Source: Lamellibrachia columna
Taxonomy: Eukaryota; Annelida; Polychaeta; Sabellida; Siboglinidae
Assembly (NCBI GenBank): GCA_963662155.1
Contig: OY759267.1
Location: 35,878,976 to 35,942,975 of the forward strand
DNA length: 64,000 bases
Direction: 5' to 3'
Positions 9,532 through 19,747 of the stretch are shown here, in pieces. The notes beneath the pieces are model-generated. The model saw only the letters and a program-made list of their open reading frames with translations. It had not been told where the DNA came from and made no database searches. A program made the translations under genes and the position numbers. Position 1 is the stretch's first letter; each line of letters starts with the position of its first letter.

Positions 9532-10007
9532 AACCGTTATCTGAATGCAACCACGTCTAATACGCCTGAGAAAACAGATGACAGTGACAGGAGACCGGCA
9601 TATTATGGGGGGGGGGTGGGGACATATTCAAACTAGTGCAGCCTCCCTCTGATAAGTTACATCAAAGCAGAACAAGTCACATTATAATATAATTACTTAG
9701 CAGTCAACTTTTGTTTATTTCAGTTAATTAGACACAGTCACCTTTACTCAAGTCCATGTGAAGAGCACACATCTATTGGGAGTTGAGAAAATCCTGGACA
9801 GGCCCAGCTGTTATTTGATATGGCCTAGTGAGCTGACGTAACTGTTTCACATGGAAGGTGAGTTGTTTTTGAGGACTCCACTAAGTAGGTTATGTAATGT
9901 TATGCAATTCGACAAGTTGAGGTGTCTGGCTTTTCAGTAATTCACACTCAAAGGTGATATTTGGGTCTGTTTACATAGGTGTATTGTGGCACCAGGTAAA
10001 AAAATAT
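9532..10007. other. MULE 5' flank (promoter/terminal region), source of the array unit
   Basis: The 476 bp upstream of the MULE frame, with part of its first exon, are the same DNA that forms the MULE-derived part of every array unit. A G-rich tract lies at 9607-9623, followed by recognisable landmarks such as GTGAAGAGCACACATCTATT and TATTGTGGCACCAGG. It ends at 10008, where the sequence switches into LINE DNA. The element's terminal inverted repeats could not be located, so where the MULE ends is unknown. Confidence 0.65.
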
Positions 10008-10605
10008 ACTTTCCTTTTCAGATTTTTCAAAATGTTTCTGTCCAACATGAATCCCTCTACCTTTCCCCGAGCATTCGCTCCCTGTTGTATCCGGCATCGC
10101 ATTTCTACCTCTGAATGCTCATCCTCATTAACCATTCCTCCACGTTACACAAAGCCATCCACTTGGTTGAACTCCTCATCATCCAAACTAATGTTCAAGT
10201 CCTCTCTCTGATGTCAAACACACATCTCTTCTGTCTTCTCCCGGCTCATTATCGGTCCGTGCTTCTTGAACATCCTCTTCCATTGCTCCAACACTTCCTG
10301 TAGTTCTAGTTTTTTGTCTGCTATCATGGCCAGATCGTTTGCATACATCCCCTTTCTGAGAACATCCTTAATGCTGATCTTCCTGCTGATTAGTGCCACC
10401 ACCATGATAAAGAGTAAAGGGTCATTTCCGTGCCTCTAACCGATGTTAACTTTAAACTCTTCCGACAACCCATATCCAACCACAACTCTTGTTTTTGTTC
10501 TCAGGAACATGACAGTTATGGGTGTTGCACGCCATGACACAGAACTGACTAAATACAACCAACTCATTACAAAGTCAGACTCCCAGATAAGTCAGACTCC
10601 CAGAT
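10008..10605 (-). pseudogene. LINE reverse transcriptase fragment A, copy 1
   Basis: Antisense reading gives LLFIMVVALISRK, MYANDLAMIADKK and LEQWKRMFKKHGPIMSREKT, the palm and following segment of a non-LTR retrotransposon RT, then CRIQQGANARGKVEGVMLDR. The usual YADD catalytic motif reads YAND. The LINE is cut at 10008, where MULE-flank DNA is joined. A 17-bp tandem duplication (GTCAGACTCCCAGATAA) lies at the right end. Confidence 0.8.
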
Positions 10606-10700
10606 AAATTATTTTGTAATTTCTGTAAACTATTATAATGATCAAACTACAACACTGACTGATATGTATTGCCTGTATAGACTTGATGTCATCATTCCAG

Positions 10701-10854
10701 GTGCCACCATCAAACCTCAGTCACAACATGACTACATCAGTGGACGACACAGAGCCATTCGATTACACAACAATTGACGTACCAGCAGTAAAGACGACAG
10801 GACGGCGTCGGTGTCACCTGGGACAAACCACACAAGGATGAGAACATCGGCAGC
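10701..10854 (+). pseudogene. Exon-like segment E1, copy 1 (broken)
   Basis: The acceptor ATTCCAG is kept. Relative to the 173-bp version in copies 2 and 3, this copy has lost 14 bp and 5 bp, which destroys the frame, and its donor reads ATAAGT instead of GTAAGT. The encoded family is unknown. Confidence 0.6.
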
Positions 10855-10877
10855 ATAAGTTCTTGGCTCATGCTGAT

Positions 10878-11263
10878 TATTGCACTCACAGCCAAGTCAG
10901 TCTTTACGCAGACATTACAGCTTACTTGAAGTGTAAGGCGATTGTTGTACTCACAGCACAGTCAGTCTTTACACAGATATTACAGCTTCCTTGAAGTGTA
11001 AAGTGATTGTTGTACTCACAGCCCAGTCAGTCTTTATTCCGACATTACAGCTGACTCGAATTGAAAAATTATTCTTCCACTCACATACCAGAGTCTTTAT
11101 ATAGGCCATACAACTGACTCAATGTGTCAAATAATTATTGCACTCAAATACCAGTGAGTCTCTATACAGATATAACAGCTGACTTGTAGTGTAAAGTGAT
11201 TTTTGCACTCGCAACCCGGTTAGTCTTTCACGGACATTACAGCTTACTAGAAGTGTAAAGAGC
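10878..11263. repeat. Degenerate 65-bp minisatellite, about six units
   Basis: Six imperfect units of about 65 bp share CACTCACA-CC-AGTCAGTCTTT, ACATTACAGC and TTGAAGTGTAAAG-GA. The first unit overlaps the DNA just downstream of segment E1. Copies 2 and 3 of the block hold little more than one unit, so the array expanded in copy 1 or collapsed in the ancestor of the others. Confidence 0.8.
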
Positions 11264-11546
11264 TCTCTTGCTCTTGCATTAAAAACACGCGGGAAGGAGT
11301 TGTAGAGCGAACTGCCCCAGGGGGCACCAATATGGCTTTTTGGGGTATTTTTACTACTGCAAATGTTGATCCTTTTATGGTCGTCGGTACACTGCTTCAA
11401 ATTTTCATCCTATCATTCCACTAGTATTAAACAGATGTGTAATATAGATGTAATGTTTGGTCGAATTATATATATTTTTGGAATGGAACCATTGGTTGAT
11501 TCAAACAGAAAAGGAAGCATTTAAGTAGACAGGTTTTCTTACACCT

Positions 11547-11793
11547 ATGTGTAACAAGATATTTGTAAAAAAAATGTGTAACATATTCACATGGCCTGCA
11601 TTAAAAGAAACTGTAGAAAATTTGACCCATTCATTTATTGGCTTTTGGGATGATGAAATGACGACATCTGTTAATATCATTGCAGACACAATGGGTCAGC
11701 TCTTTACTCCATCTCTCGTGAGTAGTACGTCACCACGAAGAAGTGAGTTGGTTGTTGTGCATCAATCAGCTGAGATTTTCCCAGAAGCATATG
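11547..11793 (+). other. Exon-like segment E2, copy 1
   Basis: An open frame encodes TWPALKETVENLTHSFIGFW, then DDEMTTSVNIIADTMGQLF and SELVVVHQSAEIFPEAYG. It ends at a consensus donor ATG|GTAAGT (11793/11794). The upstream border is unclear. The frame is open in all three block copies. I do not recognise the family; it could be a host exon or part of a retrotransposon ORF. Confidence 0.45.
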
Positions 11794-12120
11794 GTAAGTG
11801 AGCAAGGAATATATATTTAGACTGAATTAATATTACACCATTAATTATTTCAATACTAGGCGGGAAAGTTCATTTTGGCAAAAGTGTACCCTGTACTTGA
11901 AAACGCCCACATACAAATGTATTTATTATTACCTTTGTTAAATTTAATTTATATAAATGTTATAACTTATTGTATTATTAAAAAAAATATCGTTTCTCCT
12001 GGAAGTGTTTAAGGACAATCAATGCAGACTGTTCTGGCGACACAGCAAATGATCAAGTGTTGACTGAATTAATACCATTCAGTGAACCATGTGTAGGTGT
12101 TAAATCTGTTATTGACCAGA

Positions 12121-12700
12121 CTTGAGCGGATCTACACACTGGGTAGTGGGTCCAGGAAGTGTATGGAAGGAGACCATTTTCTTGCTGAAGCTATCTGCCG
12201 CATTTGATACCATTGGTCACAGGACAACTTATTAAAAGTGTGTCAATATGGTGTGGCATATCTGGAACAGAGCTGGTTCTCATAATAATTAACTGATAGA
12301 TGCAAAAGAATGAAGATAGCGAATTGTTTCTCAGCTACGCTCCCTACTTCACGTAATGTTCCTCAGGGTGTTTCACTCTCTACGCTACTCTACTTGGCTC
12401 AGTTATCCAATGTCACAACTTGGATCACCAAGTGTATGCTAATAAATCACAGACCTATGCTATTTTGGCTACATGAGATACAAATCACTTCCAAAACTAG
12501 CTCAGGGATTGTCTCCACAAAATCTTCCATTGGATGACAGAGACCACATTAAAGTTAAATGCAAGTAAATCCGAGTTAATTATTATTGGTGGGGTAAATT
12601 TTGCATGTCTATTTGAATCGATTAGGTGCGCACAATATGTTGCAAGACGTTTCCTTATGTGTCAGACTTTAGATTGCATGTAGAGAAGCACAGTAAAATC
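12121..12700 (+). pseudogene. Decayed LINE reverse transcriptase B (CR1/L2-like), copy 1
   Basis: Scattered over frames are LLKLSAAFDTIGHR (the LLDLSAAFDTIDH motif of CR1/L2-type RTs), NVPQGVSLSTLL (the GVPQGSVLGPLL motif), and LKLNASKSELIIIG (the K(F/L)N..KSE motif). Stops and frameshifts separate them, so this is an old, dead copy. It is in the opposite orientation to, and a different family from, LINE fragment A. Confidence 0.75.
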
Positions 12701-13480
12701 AAAACGTGTGGAAAGCATTAGCTTAACAGTGTCGCATGGCTGTTCTTCGATGAGAACAAATTTGCATGTTTGCTGGAGTGCCATAAAACACTAATATTAT
12801 ATAGCCTTTTTGTTTAGGGAGTGACGTAGAGTGATATAATGAAAGCATTGATTTACTAAAATGCAAGGAAGGACATCAACGTAATAATTTACATGTAATT
12901 GATTACGGATTGACAGACGTTTGCTACGATGACAATAAAACTGATGCCGATTGACCAACTAATGCGAATCGAGAATAATAACCTGAATCTGAATATGTAA
13001 TGATCGATGTACTTTTGTTTAAAAAATAAGAGTCCAATGACGTGAGTGACACTTAGCATTATCTGCTATTTGGTTGCACCTCCTATCGGTCGCTGGAGAG
13101 ACCAATCCACAGTCACCGGGTCTCTTATGGTTACATATCGAGCAGCTCTCAGGGGAGAGATTTGTCGGCCCCCAGACCTTCCTGTAGTTCTCCAGCCAAA
13201 CTACTGACAATCCCTATATGTTGAGCTTGTAACCTCCTATGACAACACGACAACCCGTTTATATAGTAGGTAAACCTATTTAGCTGAATTTGTGGTGTGA
13301 ACTCTTGAAACAGGTTAACTTTACATTTAACTGATATAACAACTACTAATTAAACAATTTAGTTAATTAGAAAGTTTCTTATATGGCATAGTTCATGTTG
13401 TAATGCTGCAAAGTGTATAACATGCATAAATAATATTACTTCTCTATGTTATTGATATTGAATTATGCAGATCTAGTGGT
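12701..13480. other. Block DNA without a recognisable gene, copy 1
   Basis: AT-rich DNA. A minus-strand frame at 13019-13210 is open in all three copies but has no splice borders or known domain; I do not call it. The same stretch recurs near 23900-24678 and 59613-60392. Confidence 0.4.
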
Positions 13481-13487
13481 GAAATTA

Positions 13488-13523
13488 TGCGCATGCGCCG
13501 GAAGTTATCACTCTAAGATGGCG
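13488..13523 (+). promoter_or_regulatory. NRF-1 / ETS / YY1-like promoter cluster, copy 1
   Basis: Within 36 bp lie TGCGCATGCGC (13488-13498, NRF-1 consensus palindrome), CCGGAAGT (13498-13505, ETS site) and AAGATGGCG (13515-13523, YY1 site and a Kozak-like start). This order is typical of TATA-less housekeeping promoters in animals. The ATG opens only a nine-codon frame (MASTRTLDV) unless spliced. Confidence 0.6.
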
Positions 13524-15480
13524 TCTACTAGAACGTTGGACGTGTAATTGATATCAACAACCCTACAAAACCTTGTCTTAGGAATACAACACACTCCAAG
13601 TGGAAAAGGTTTATTATTATATTGGCAATAGTATCATCGAACAGTTGTGATAACTGGTATGTCTGTTTATTATCTATGCATCTAGCAATTCCCACCGCCG
13701 TTACTTTGTTAACTGTTACGTTAGCCAACAATAAGCCAAAACGCATAGAAAGTGTCTCGTCTCCTTGCCAGCAACAGTCTAGCCAAATTTTCGTGCGACT
13801 AATACACAGTCATGAGTTGCATCAGAAGCAGAAAAACATAGTTGTCACTAATAAGTAATCTGTCCCAATACATTAATCAAAACTCCATATGAAATGATCA
13901 ATCGTTTGTAGAATGAATAAAATATGTATCAGAATTAAAACCATATCAAATATGTGTACTCCGTAGTACAGATATTATTTATCTACAAAGCCAAATAATG
14001 TTTATACACAAATCTTCCGCATTCTGGTAGGTCACAAAGTCCCTGTTTATAATGCTCCTTATGTTAGTAGCTGTCTCGAATCATCTCTTTCTTCACCAAT
14101 TTCGTCCGACTGGCTGTCAACGCAATGCATTTCTACCTATCTAGATGAGATCAGCTTTTACAGAGAACACCACAGGAAGCACGCAGCGTGTGCTATTGAT
14201 ATACAACGTATGTTGAAGCAGATAACATGCACTCCAACACGGATGTAGCTCACGAAATGCTATCTTGCACACTCCTCCATATTTCTCCAATTGATCATTC
14301 TTCGGTCATGGTAGGCCGTACACCGTATACCAATTTTTGGAAGAAGAATCACCAACTTCGCATGGATTGCTATATAAGACACGCTAAATGCAAGAACTGC
14401 CCGCATGCTGGCTGGTAAACAGGAATGAACCATTGTGTTCTGTTGTCTGTGCTGGCGGAAGTAATCAACGAACTACGACACGCATTGTCCATGCGCTCGG
14501 ACGGCGTTGTCCTGTTTGCATAACATAATCTATTGCAGCACCACGCCTTGACACCTGTCAACGCCCTGAATGACGTTGTAATCCTCACTTAGAAGCGCAA
14601 TTTCTATGTCGCAATTATTCTGGTATCCTAATTGTATCGACACATGCGTGTTGTTCTATTGAGGATACGTAATCGTTCTGTTTACAGCAATTTTCTCAAC
14701 ATGGTTACACCAAAAAATAATAGTACGCATCAGTTAGTGTACGTTCAGTGTTCAAAGTGTTTTACACTTCACCCCTAGCACACCTGTTCATTCCAACTCC
14801 ATCTCGACTTCTCTGGGAAGCACTCAACCTTGCTGCAGTTACTGCTCGAAGACCATTCGTACGTATAATCACCACTGCATATAGCCAGATACTCATTCAT
14901 ACAAACGAATGAGCTGTGGCAACGTTCGGTGAAACAAATTGCCAAAGCTTCGAAACGGCAGCAAGACGGTTCAAGCTAGGGTTTTCACGACTGGGAGCCT
15001 GACGTTCTATCTGGAACGTTGTCACGCCCCATTCGATGGGAGAGAAGGAGAAGGGTCAGAGAAGAAGCGAGGAAGGGAGAGGAGGCAGCGCGGGAGGGAG
15101 ATATGCCGTTTGTTTGTTAATGCAGACATGTACAAGTGTTTAGCAATATTTAATATGGCCATGGTTCGCACCACGCTGTAGCTTACTCATGCGCGCATCT
15201 TACTGCTAACACTAGTACGAAAAGTAAAATAATAAACCGCGCAAAAACAAATGTTGCAACATAGGCCTCTATAGCTCAATGCGCATACCAGCTCATATCA
15301 CGGAATGTGGCTTTTATTAAACGTCGGCAGGGAAGCGTGTCTGCGTATCAGTGTTTGTTACACACGTGTATCCTGGTACAAAGTCAACACTTGTGTCGCA
15401 CGCGGTGTCTTTGATGGGGAGCGTTGAATGCTATATCAAAGATGATTGATTGTTTGCTATAATGTTTACATCATCTAACG
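13524..15480. other. Block DNA between promoter cluster and TIR-like exon, copy 1
   Basis: Several 60-80-codon frames are open in all three copies on one or both strands (13528-13746 -, 13622-13858 +, 14227-14418 +, 14370-14588 -, 14939-15181 +). A copy-1 versus copy-2 difference near 13620 is an in-frame 3-bp indel. None shows a known domain or clear splice borders. A small inverted repeat (CTCATTC...GAATGAG, 14892-14913) is deleted in copy 2. I record these as unexplained rather than as genes. Confidence 0.35.
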
Positions 15481-15546
15481 TGTGTCCTGGAACGAAACTA
15501 GCATTGGCATCGCATCAAAGAGACGTCGGAGTCGTGCATCAGTGCT

Positions 15547-15835
15547 TCACTTGACCTGGATGGAGGCAGAGTCTTGTAAGAGCAGTTGCTGTAGACGTGG
15601 GCGAATGGATGAAGATTGGGTGACGTCGAGCAAGACAAATATGTATTTGGGCAGCGGTTTGATGCTGCCGAGCGCCGTCGTCATGAGTTCGCTGTCGTCG
15701 ATGAACTGTCGCATCAAACATACGACCACATTGTCGCCGTTGTCGAAGCCTCCTATTTTCGAGGCGCCGACGTCGTCGCGATCACCGACGTAGAGACGCA
15801 ATCCCCACTCGTCTTCGACGTGTTTCAATAGTTGA
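15547..15835 (-). other. TIR-domain-like exon, copy 1
   Basis: On the minus strand, after an acceptor GTTTGCAG, the frame reads LLKHVEDEWGLRLYVGDRDD, then NGDNVVVCLMRQFIDDSELM and KPLPKYIFVLLD. This fits the second half of a TIR domain: the box-2-like (L)RLYVGDRDDVGA, the buried strand NVVVCL, a D/SEL helix start, and the strand YIFVLL. The frame stops at 15547; a possible donor CCAG|GTCAAG precedes the stop. Box 1 (F/Y-DAF-S) is not present nearby, so a complete gene is not visible. TIR domains act in innate immune signalling; here the exon seems to be a passenger in a repeated block. It could be a chance resemblance. Confidence 0.5.
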
Positions 15836-16369
15836 CTGCAAACTTAGCGCGAGATTATCGCGAAGCCGCCCTGGCAATAGACAAAGTTAGCGGCGTGTTG
15901 GATTTACAGTGAGCTCACAGTTGTTCTAATAAATCAGTATTTGCGCTGAGTAGTAATGGCTTATGTTTTGGTAACCAGATTGATTTGTTTAATGTTTTTA
16001 TTTATACTTTCACTGTACATACTTCTTGTCAAAGGATATTTGATTTTTTTATGAGCATGCTGTAGTCAAGAAAAGTACGTCGTTTATATGAGTACAACCA
16101 TATGGTAAAATGCATATTGCTCAAACAAAGATACATATGAGAGATTGATTTTGTAAATATTTAGCAAATATTCTATTGAAATAATGTTTTTTCTCATAAG
16201 CAATTTATACACTGCTTATGAAAATGTTGACCATATTATTGGATTTATTAAACATAACTTTTTTTTACCAAACTAACGGTGCTTTTCCTCTTTTTTCACT
16301 GATGTTCATGGGTTAGGTTCAGGTAAAATATTGTCCAGTCATTCTTTCTTCTTTTCTTTCCATACTTTT

Positions 16370-17350
16370 TTATCGGCTGCCCCCTCTCCATCTTTCATTT
16401 TCCCCCGATCTTCTCATATCCCACCTCACGCAATCCTTCGATCTTAGCTGTTCGTTCCCCTTTTCTTGCATCCTTGATGTTTTTTCACATTTCTCTTCCA
16501 CTCTCTTTACTAGTATGTCTGCATCCATCCTTACCATGTGGCCTGCCCATTTCATCTTGCTTCTCACCAATCTTCCGGTTGAACTGTTTTGTTGCATCAC
16601 ATATTTCGTCAGGTCGTTCATCTTTCTTTCGTCAACCCTCTTTGTTCGTGTTATTCGACAAAACCAGAACCAACTTTCAGGTGCTGTTGTTGTTCTGTCA
16701 ACGCCACTGTCTCCAGATACAGATTAAGGCATGCTTGTGTAACACAAGCTCTCAGGACTTTCCTTTTCAGCTTTTTCAAAATGTTTCTGTCCAACATGAC
16801 TCCCTCAACCTTTCCCCAAGCATTCGTTCCCTGTTGTATCCGGCATCGCATTTCTACCTCTGAATGCTCATCCTCATTAACCATTCCTCCAAATTACACA
16901 AAGCCATCCACTTGGTTGAACTCCTTATCATCCAAACTAATGTTCAAGTCCTCTCTCTGATGTCAAACCCACATCTCTCCTGTCTTCTCCCGGCTCATTA
17001 TCGGTCCGTGCTTCTTGAACATCCCCTTCCATTGCTCCAACACTTCCTGTAGTTTTTGTTTTTTGTCTGCTATCATGGCCAGATCGTTTGCATACATCCC
17101 CTTCCTAAGAACATCCTTCATGCTGATATTCCTGCTGATTAGTGCCACCACCATGATAAAGAGTAAAGGGTCATTTCCTTGCCTCTAACCGATGTTAACT
17201 TTAAACTCTTCCGACAACCCACATCCAACCACAACTCTTCTTTTTGTTCTCAGGAACATGACAGTTCTGGGTGTTGCTCGCCATGACACAGAACTGACTG
17301 AATACAACCAATTCATTACAAAGTCAGACTCCCAGATAAGTACAAAAGGT
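16370..17350 (-). pseudogene. LINE reverse transcriptase fragment A, uninterrupted copy, block 1
   Basis: Reading leftwards from 17350: RRVVVGCGLSEEFKVNIG, a stop, then DPLLFIMVVALISRN, MYANDLAMIADKK, GMFKKHGPIMSREKT, CRIQQGTNAWGKVEGVMLDR, VLRACVTQACLNLYLETVAL and GRLVRSKMKWAGHMVRMDAD. This is the RT palm through the C-terminal region of a non-LTR retrotransposon. It has several stops and frameshifts, and YADD is YAND. Comparison with this copy shows that the array-split copies lack about 230 bp. Confidence 0.85.
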
Positions 17351-17465
17351 GTTGGAATGAACAGGTCAGCCAGGGAGTGAACTGTTAAGCACGTTGAACA
17401 ATCCCAAGGAGTGGATACAGTGCTGTGTAAACATAAACATGCCTTTACTTTAGGTGTTTTTGCAG

Positions 17466-17571
17466 GTGCTGCGGCAGCCAGGAACAATTTTGGTGGACCG
17501 AGAGTAAACAATATCAAGGGTCACTTCAATCGGATCGCGCTTGCCTATCCCCACTTTGTGTTTTGGTACAG
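17466..17571 (+). other. Exon-like segment E3, copy 1
   Basis: 106 bp lie between TTTTGCAG and GGTACAG|GTTGGT. One frame is open and encodes AAARNNFGGPRVNNIKGHFN, then RIALAYPHFVFWYR. In copy 2 (28628-28733) two of three substitutions are synonymous in this frame. That is weak support for coding history; no family recognised. Confidence 0.35.
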
Positions 17572-17731
17572 GTTGGTGTCATAAGTAGACATAACCGCCT
17601 TAGAAACAGGCCATTCATGGTGCTCTTGCAAATTCATTGGATTATGAGTGAAACAGACATTGCAAAAACTGTAACAATGAATTGTGGGGGAGGGGAGAAT
17701 GTCACATTAGATTGAGAAACTAACTTTTAGA

Positions 17732-18404
17732 TTTGTTCTAATAAATCAGTATTTGCGCTGAGTAGTAATGGCTTATGATTTGGTAACCAGATTGATTTGT
17801 TTAATGTTTTTATTTATACTTTCACTGTACATCCTTCTTGACAAAGGATATTTGATTTTTATGAGCATGCTGTAGTCAAGAAGATTACGTCGTTTATATG
17901 AGTACAACCATATGGTAAAATGCATATTGCTCAAACAGAGATACATATGAGAGATTGATTTTGTAAATATTTAGCAAATATTCTATTGAAATAATGTTTT
18001 TTCTCATAAGCAATTTATACACTGCTTATGAAAATGTTGACCATATTATTGCATTTATTAAACCTAACTTTTTTTTACCAAACTTTCGGTGCTTTTCCTC
18101 TTTTTTCACTTATGTTCATGGGTTAGGTTCAGGTAAAATATTGTTGAGTCACTCTTTCTGTTTTATCTTTCCATACTTTTCTATCGGCTGCCCCCTCTCC
18201 ATCTTTCATCTTGCCCCTCTCCATCTTTCATCTTGCCCCTCTCCATCTTTCATCTTGCCCCTCTCCATCATTCATCTTCCCCCGATCTTCTCATATCCCA
18301 CCTCACGCAGTCCTTCGATCTTAGCTGTTCGTTCCCCTTTTCTTGCATCCTTTATGTTTTTTCACCTTTCTCTTCCACTCTCTTTACTAGTATGTCTGCA
18401 TCCA
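17732..18404. mobile_element. 1.8-kb LINE-bearing repeat, truncated copy, block 1
   Basis: Repeats 15921-16525 closely, then stops at TGCATCCA (18397-18404), where the tandem-array unit begins. The two sequences share CCA at the joint. It contains four 22-bp units CCCCTCTCCATCTTTCATCT(TG) at 18191-18280; other copies have one to three. Confidence 0.8.
18191..18280. repeat. 22-bp minisatellite, 4 units
   Basis: Four units of CCCCTCTCCATCTTTCATCT(TG/TC) inside the LINE 3' region. The equivalent places hold one unit (16380), one (27540), three (29351-29420) and two (63289-63332), so the locus changes copy number between block copies. Confidence 0.9.
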
Positions 18405-19747
18405 GTATATTAGGGGGGGGGTGGGGACATCTTCAATCTAGTGCAGCCTCCCTCCGATAAGTTATATCAAAGCAGAACAAGTCACATTATAACATAATTA
18501 CTTAGCAGTCAACTTTTGTTTATTTCAGTTAATTAGACACAGTCAACTTTACTCAAATCCATGTGAAGAGCACACATCTATTGGGAGTTGAGAAAATCCT
18601 GGACAGGCCCAGCTGTTATCTGATATGGCCTAGTGAGCTGACGTAACTTTTTCACATGGAAGGTGAGTTGTTTTTGAGGACTCCACTAAGTAGGTTATGT
18701 AATGTTATGCAATTCGACAAGTTGAAGTGTCTGTCTTTTCAGTAATCCACAGTCAAAGGTGATATTTGGGTCTGTTTACATAAGTGTATTGTGGCACCAG
18801 GTAAAAAATTATTATAACTTTCAGTATGGAATAACATCTAGCTATATAGAATTTGATTACAGAACACATGCTGGACTATTCCAAAAATTATGTTACAAGT
18901 TCATTCGAGTGAGCTGAAAAAGTGAGTGTATTCGAGTATCGTACTAGAATACAGACTGTCTCAAGCTGAAGTAGCTCATATATGTGTGTTCTGCCCACCA
19001 CAGGTGGTGGTTCCTTGTGTATGTAATCAACTCCAACAACTAGGTAGGACATAGATTTTTTGCATGAATGCATGATTTTCATTTACCTTTATCAACAGTC
19101 TAAATTAAAAAAAATTCTGCACAGTTACCATTTTTATTTGGGGTAAGACCACAGTTGACCTTCCTGTTTACTGTATCACACGAATGTAGGGCACGCGAAA
19201 TTGTGAAATGTGAACTTAATAAATTCATATTATGTGACATGAGTGCCTTTGAGCATGAATATTCACAGGTTTGTTTATAGAAGCTATTGGCTGTGAAATA
19301 GTGCATTTTTTGGAGAGTTTAACTGGCGGAGGGATTTATGGGAATTTTTCTGCTATGGGCCACGTGGGCGCATGAATACACGTCGGAAACTGCCAGCAAT
19401 CCTGAAGGAGTGGTTTGCACCACTCTGTCAAAGTCATCCTGGCTTAGCCGTGGCAACCAAACCCCACTGCTAACCCCACTGGGTTCATGTTGGATTGCTG
19501 CATCTGATGGTTTTTGGTAACAGTGGCCGGTCTTGAAGCCACCAATTTTCATCTTAATTCCACCAGCAGGTGGACATTTCTCCTCACTCTTTCTACTACT
19601 ACTACTACAACTATCATGTGTTGTCTCCTCCATTTTAAAATCCCAGGTATCTCCAAGTAAAATTACTAATGAAAGTGACAAAACCGTTATCTGAATGCAA
19701 AGACGTCTAATCCACCTGAGAAACCAGATGACAGTGACAGGAGACCA
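18405..19747 (-). repeat. Array 1 unit 1 (1343 bp)
   Basis: The MULE N-terminal frame is 19681-19319 (120 codons). X carries an old-type sequence near 19280 (TATAGAAGCTATTGGCTGTG) that internal units lack but array-2 unit 1 shares. Its first exon-like segment is also more diverged than in later units. Confidence 0.9.

Larger units (their letters stand above)
15921..17731. mobile_element. 1.8-kb LINE-bearing repeat, complete copy, block 1
   Basis: Begins TTGTTCTAATAAATCAGT and ends just before the same words recur at 17732. It contains non-coding DNA (15921-16370), then an antisense LINE fragment, then the exon-like segment E3. The next copy (17732-18404) repeats only its first 670 bp and is cut by the tandem array. 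Confidence 0.8.
10008..18404. mobile_element. Composite block, copy 1
   Basis: First of three copies of an 8.1-8.4 kb mosaic (the others begin at 21469 and 57148). Order on +: LINE fragment (antisense), splice-flanked exon, 65-bp minisatellite, exon with GTAAGT donor, decayed LINE RT (sense), NRF-1/ETS promoter, TIR-like exon (antisense), then a 1.8-kb LINE-bearing repeat present once complete and once truncated. Copy 1 differs from the other two by keeping the six-unit minisatellite. It also lacks about 42 bp near 11990 and carries two deletions plus a donor mutation in the exon at 10701. Copies 2 and 3 share the opposite states and so are each other's closest relatives. Confidence 0.9.

Noticed and set aside
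13019..13210. Cys-rich minus frame (CSICNHKRPGDCG), present in three copies
   Set aside because: Its Cys spacing fits no zinc-finger family I know, there are no splice borders, and threefold presence reflects block copying only.
15266..15310. tRNA-like A box (TAGCTCAATG)
   Set aside because: No B box (GGTTCRANNCC) or cloverleaf follows.
15616..15831. Plus-strand frame GDVEQDKYVFGQRFDAAERR
   Set aside because: It mirrors the TIR-like minus frame; the minus frame has the better family resemblance and an acceptor site. In copy 3 it is longer only because of one base change.
17230..17380. Possible + exon after GTTCTCAG reading NMTVLGVARHDTELTEYN
   Set aside because: The opposite strand reads as LINE RT (RRVVVGCGLSEEFKVNIG), which explains the open frame; its supposed donor is ATAAGT, not GT.
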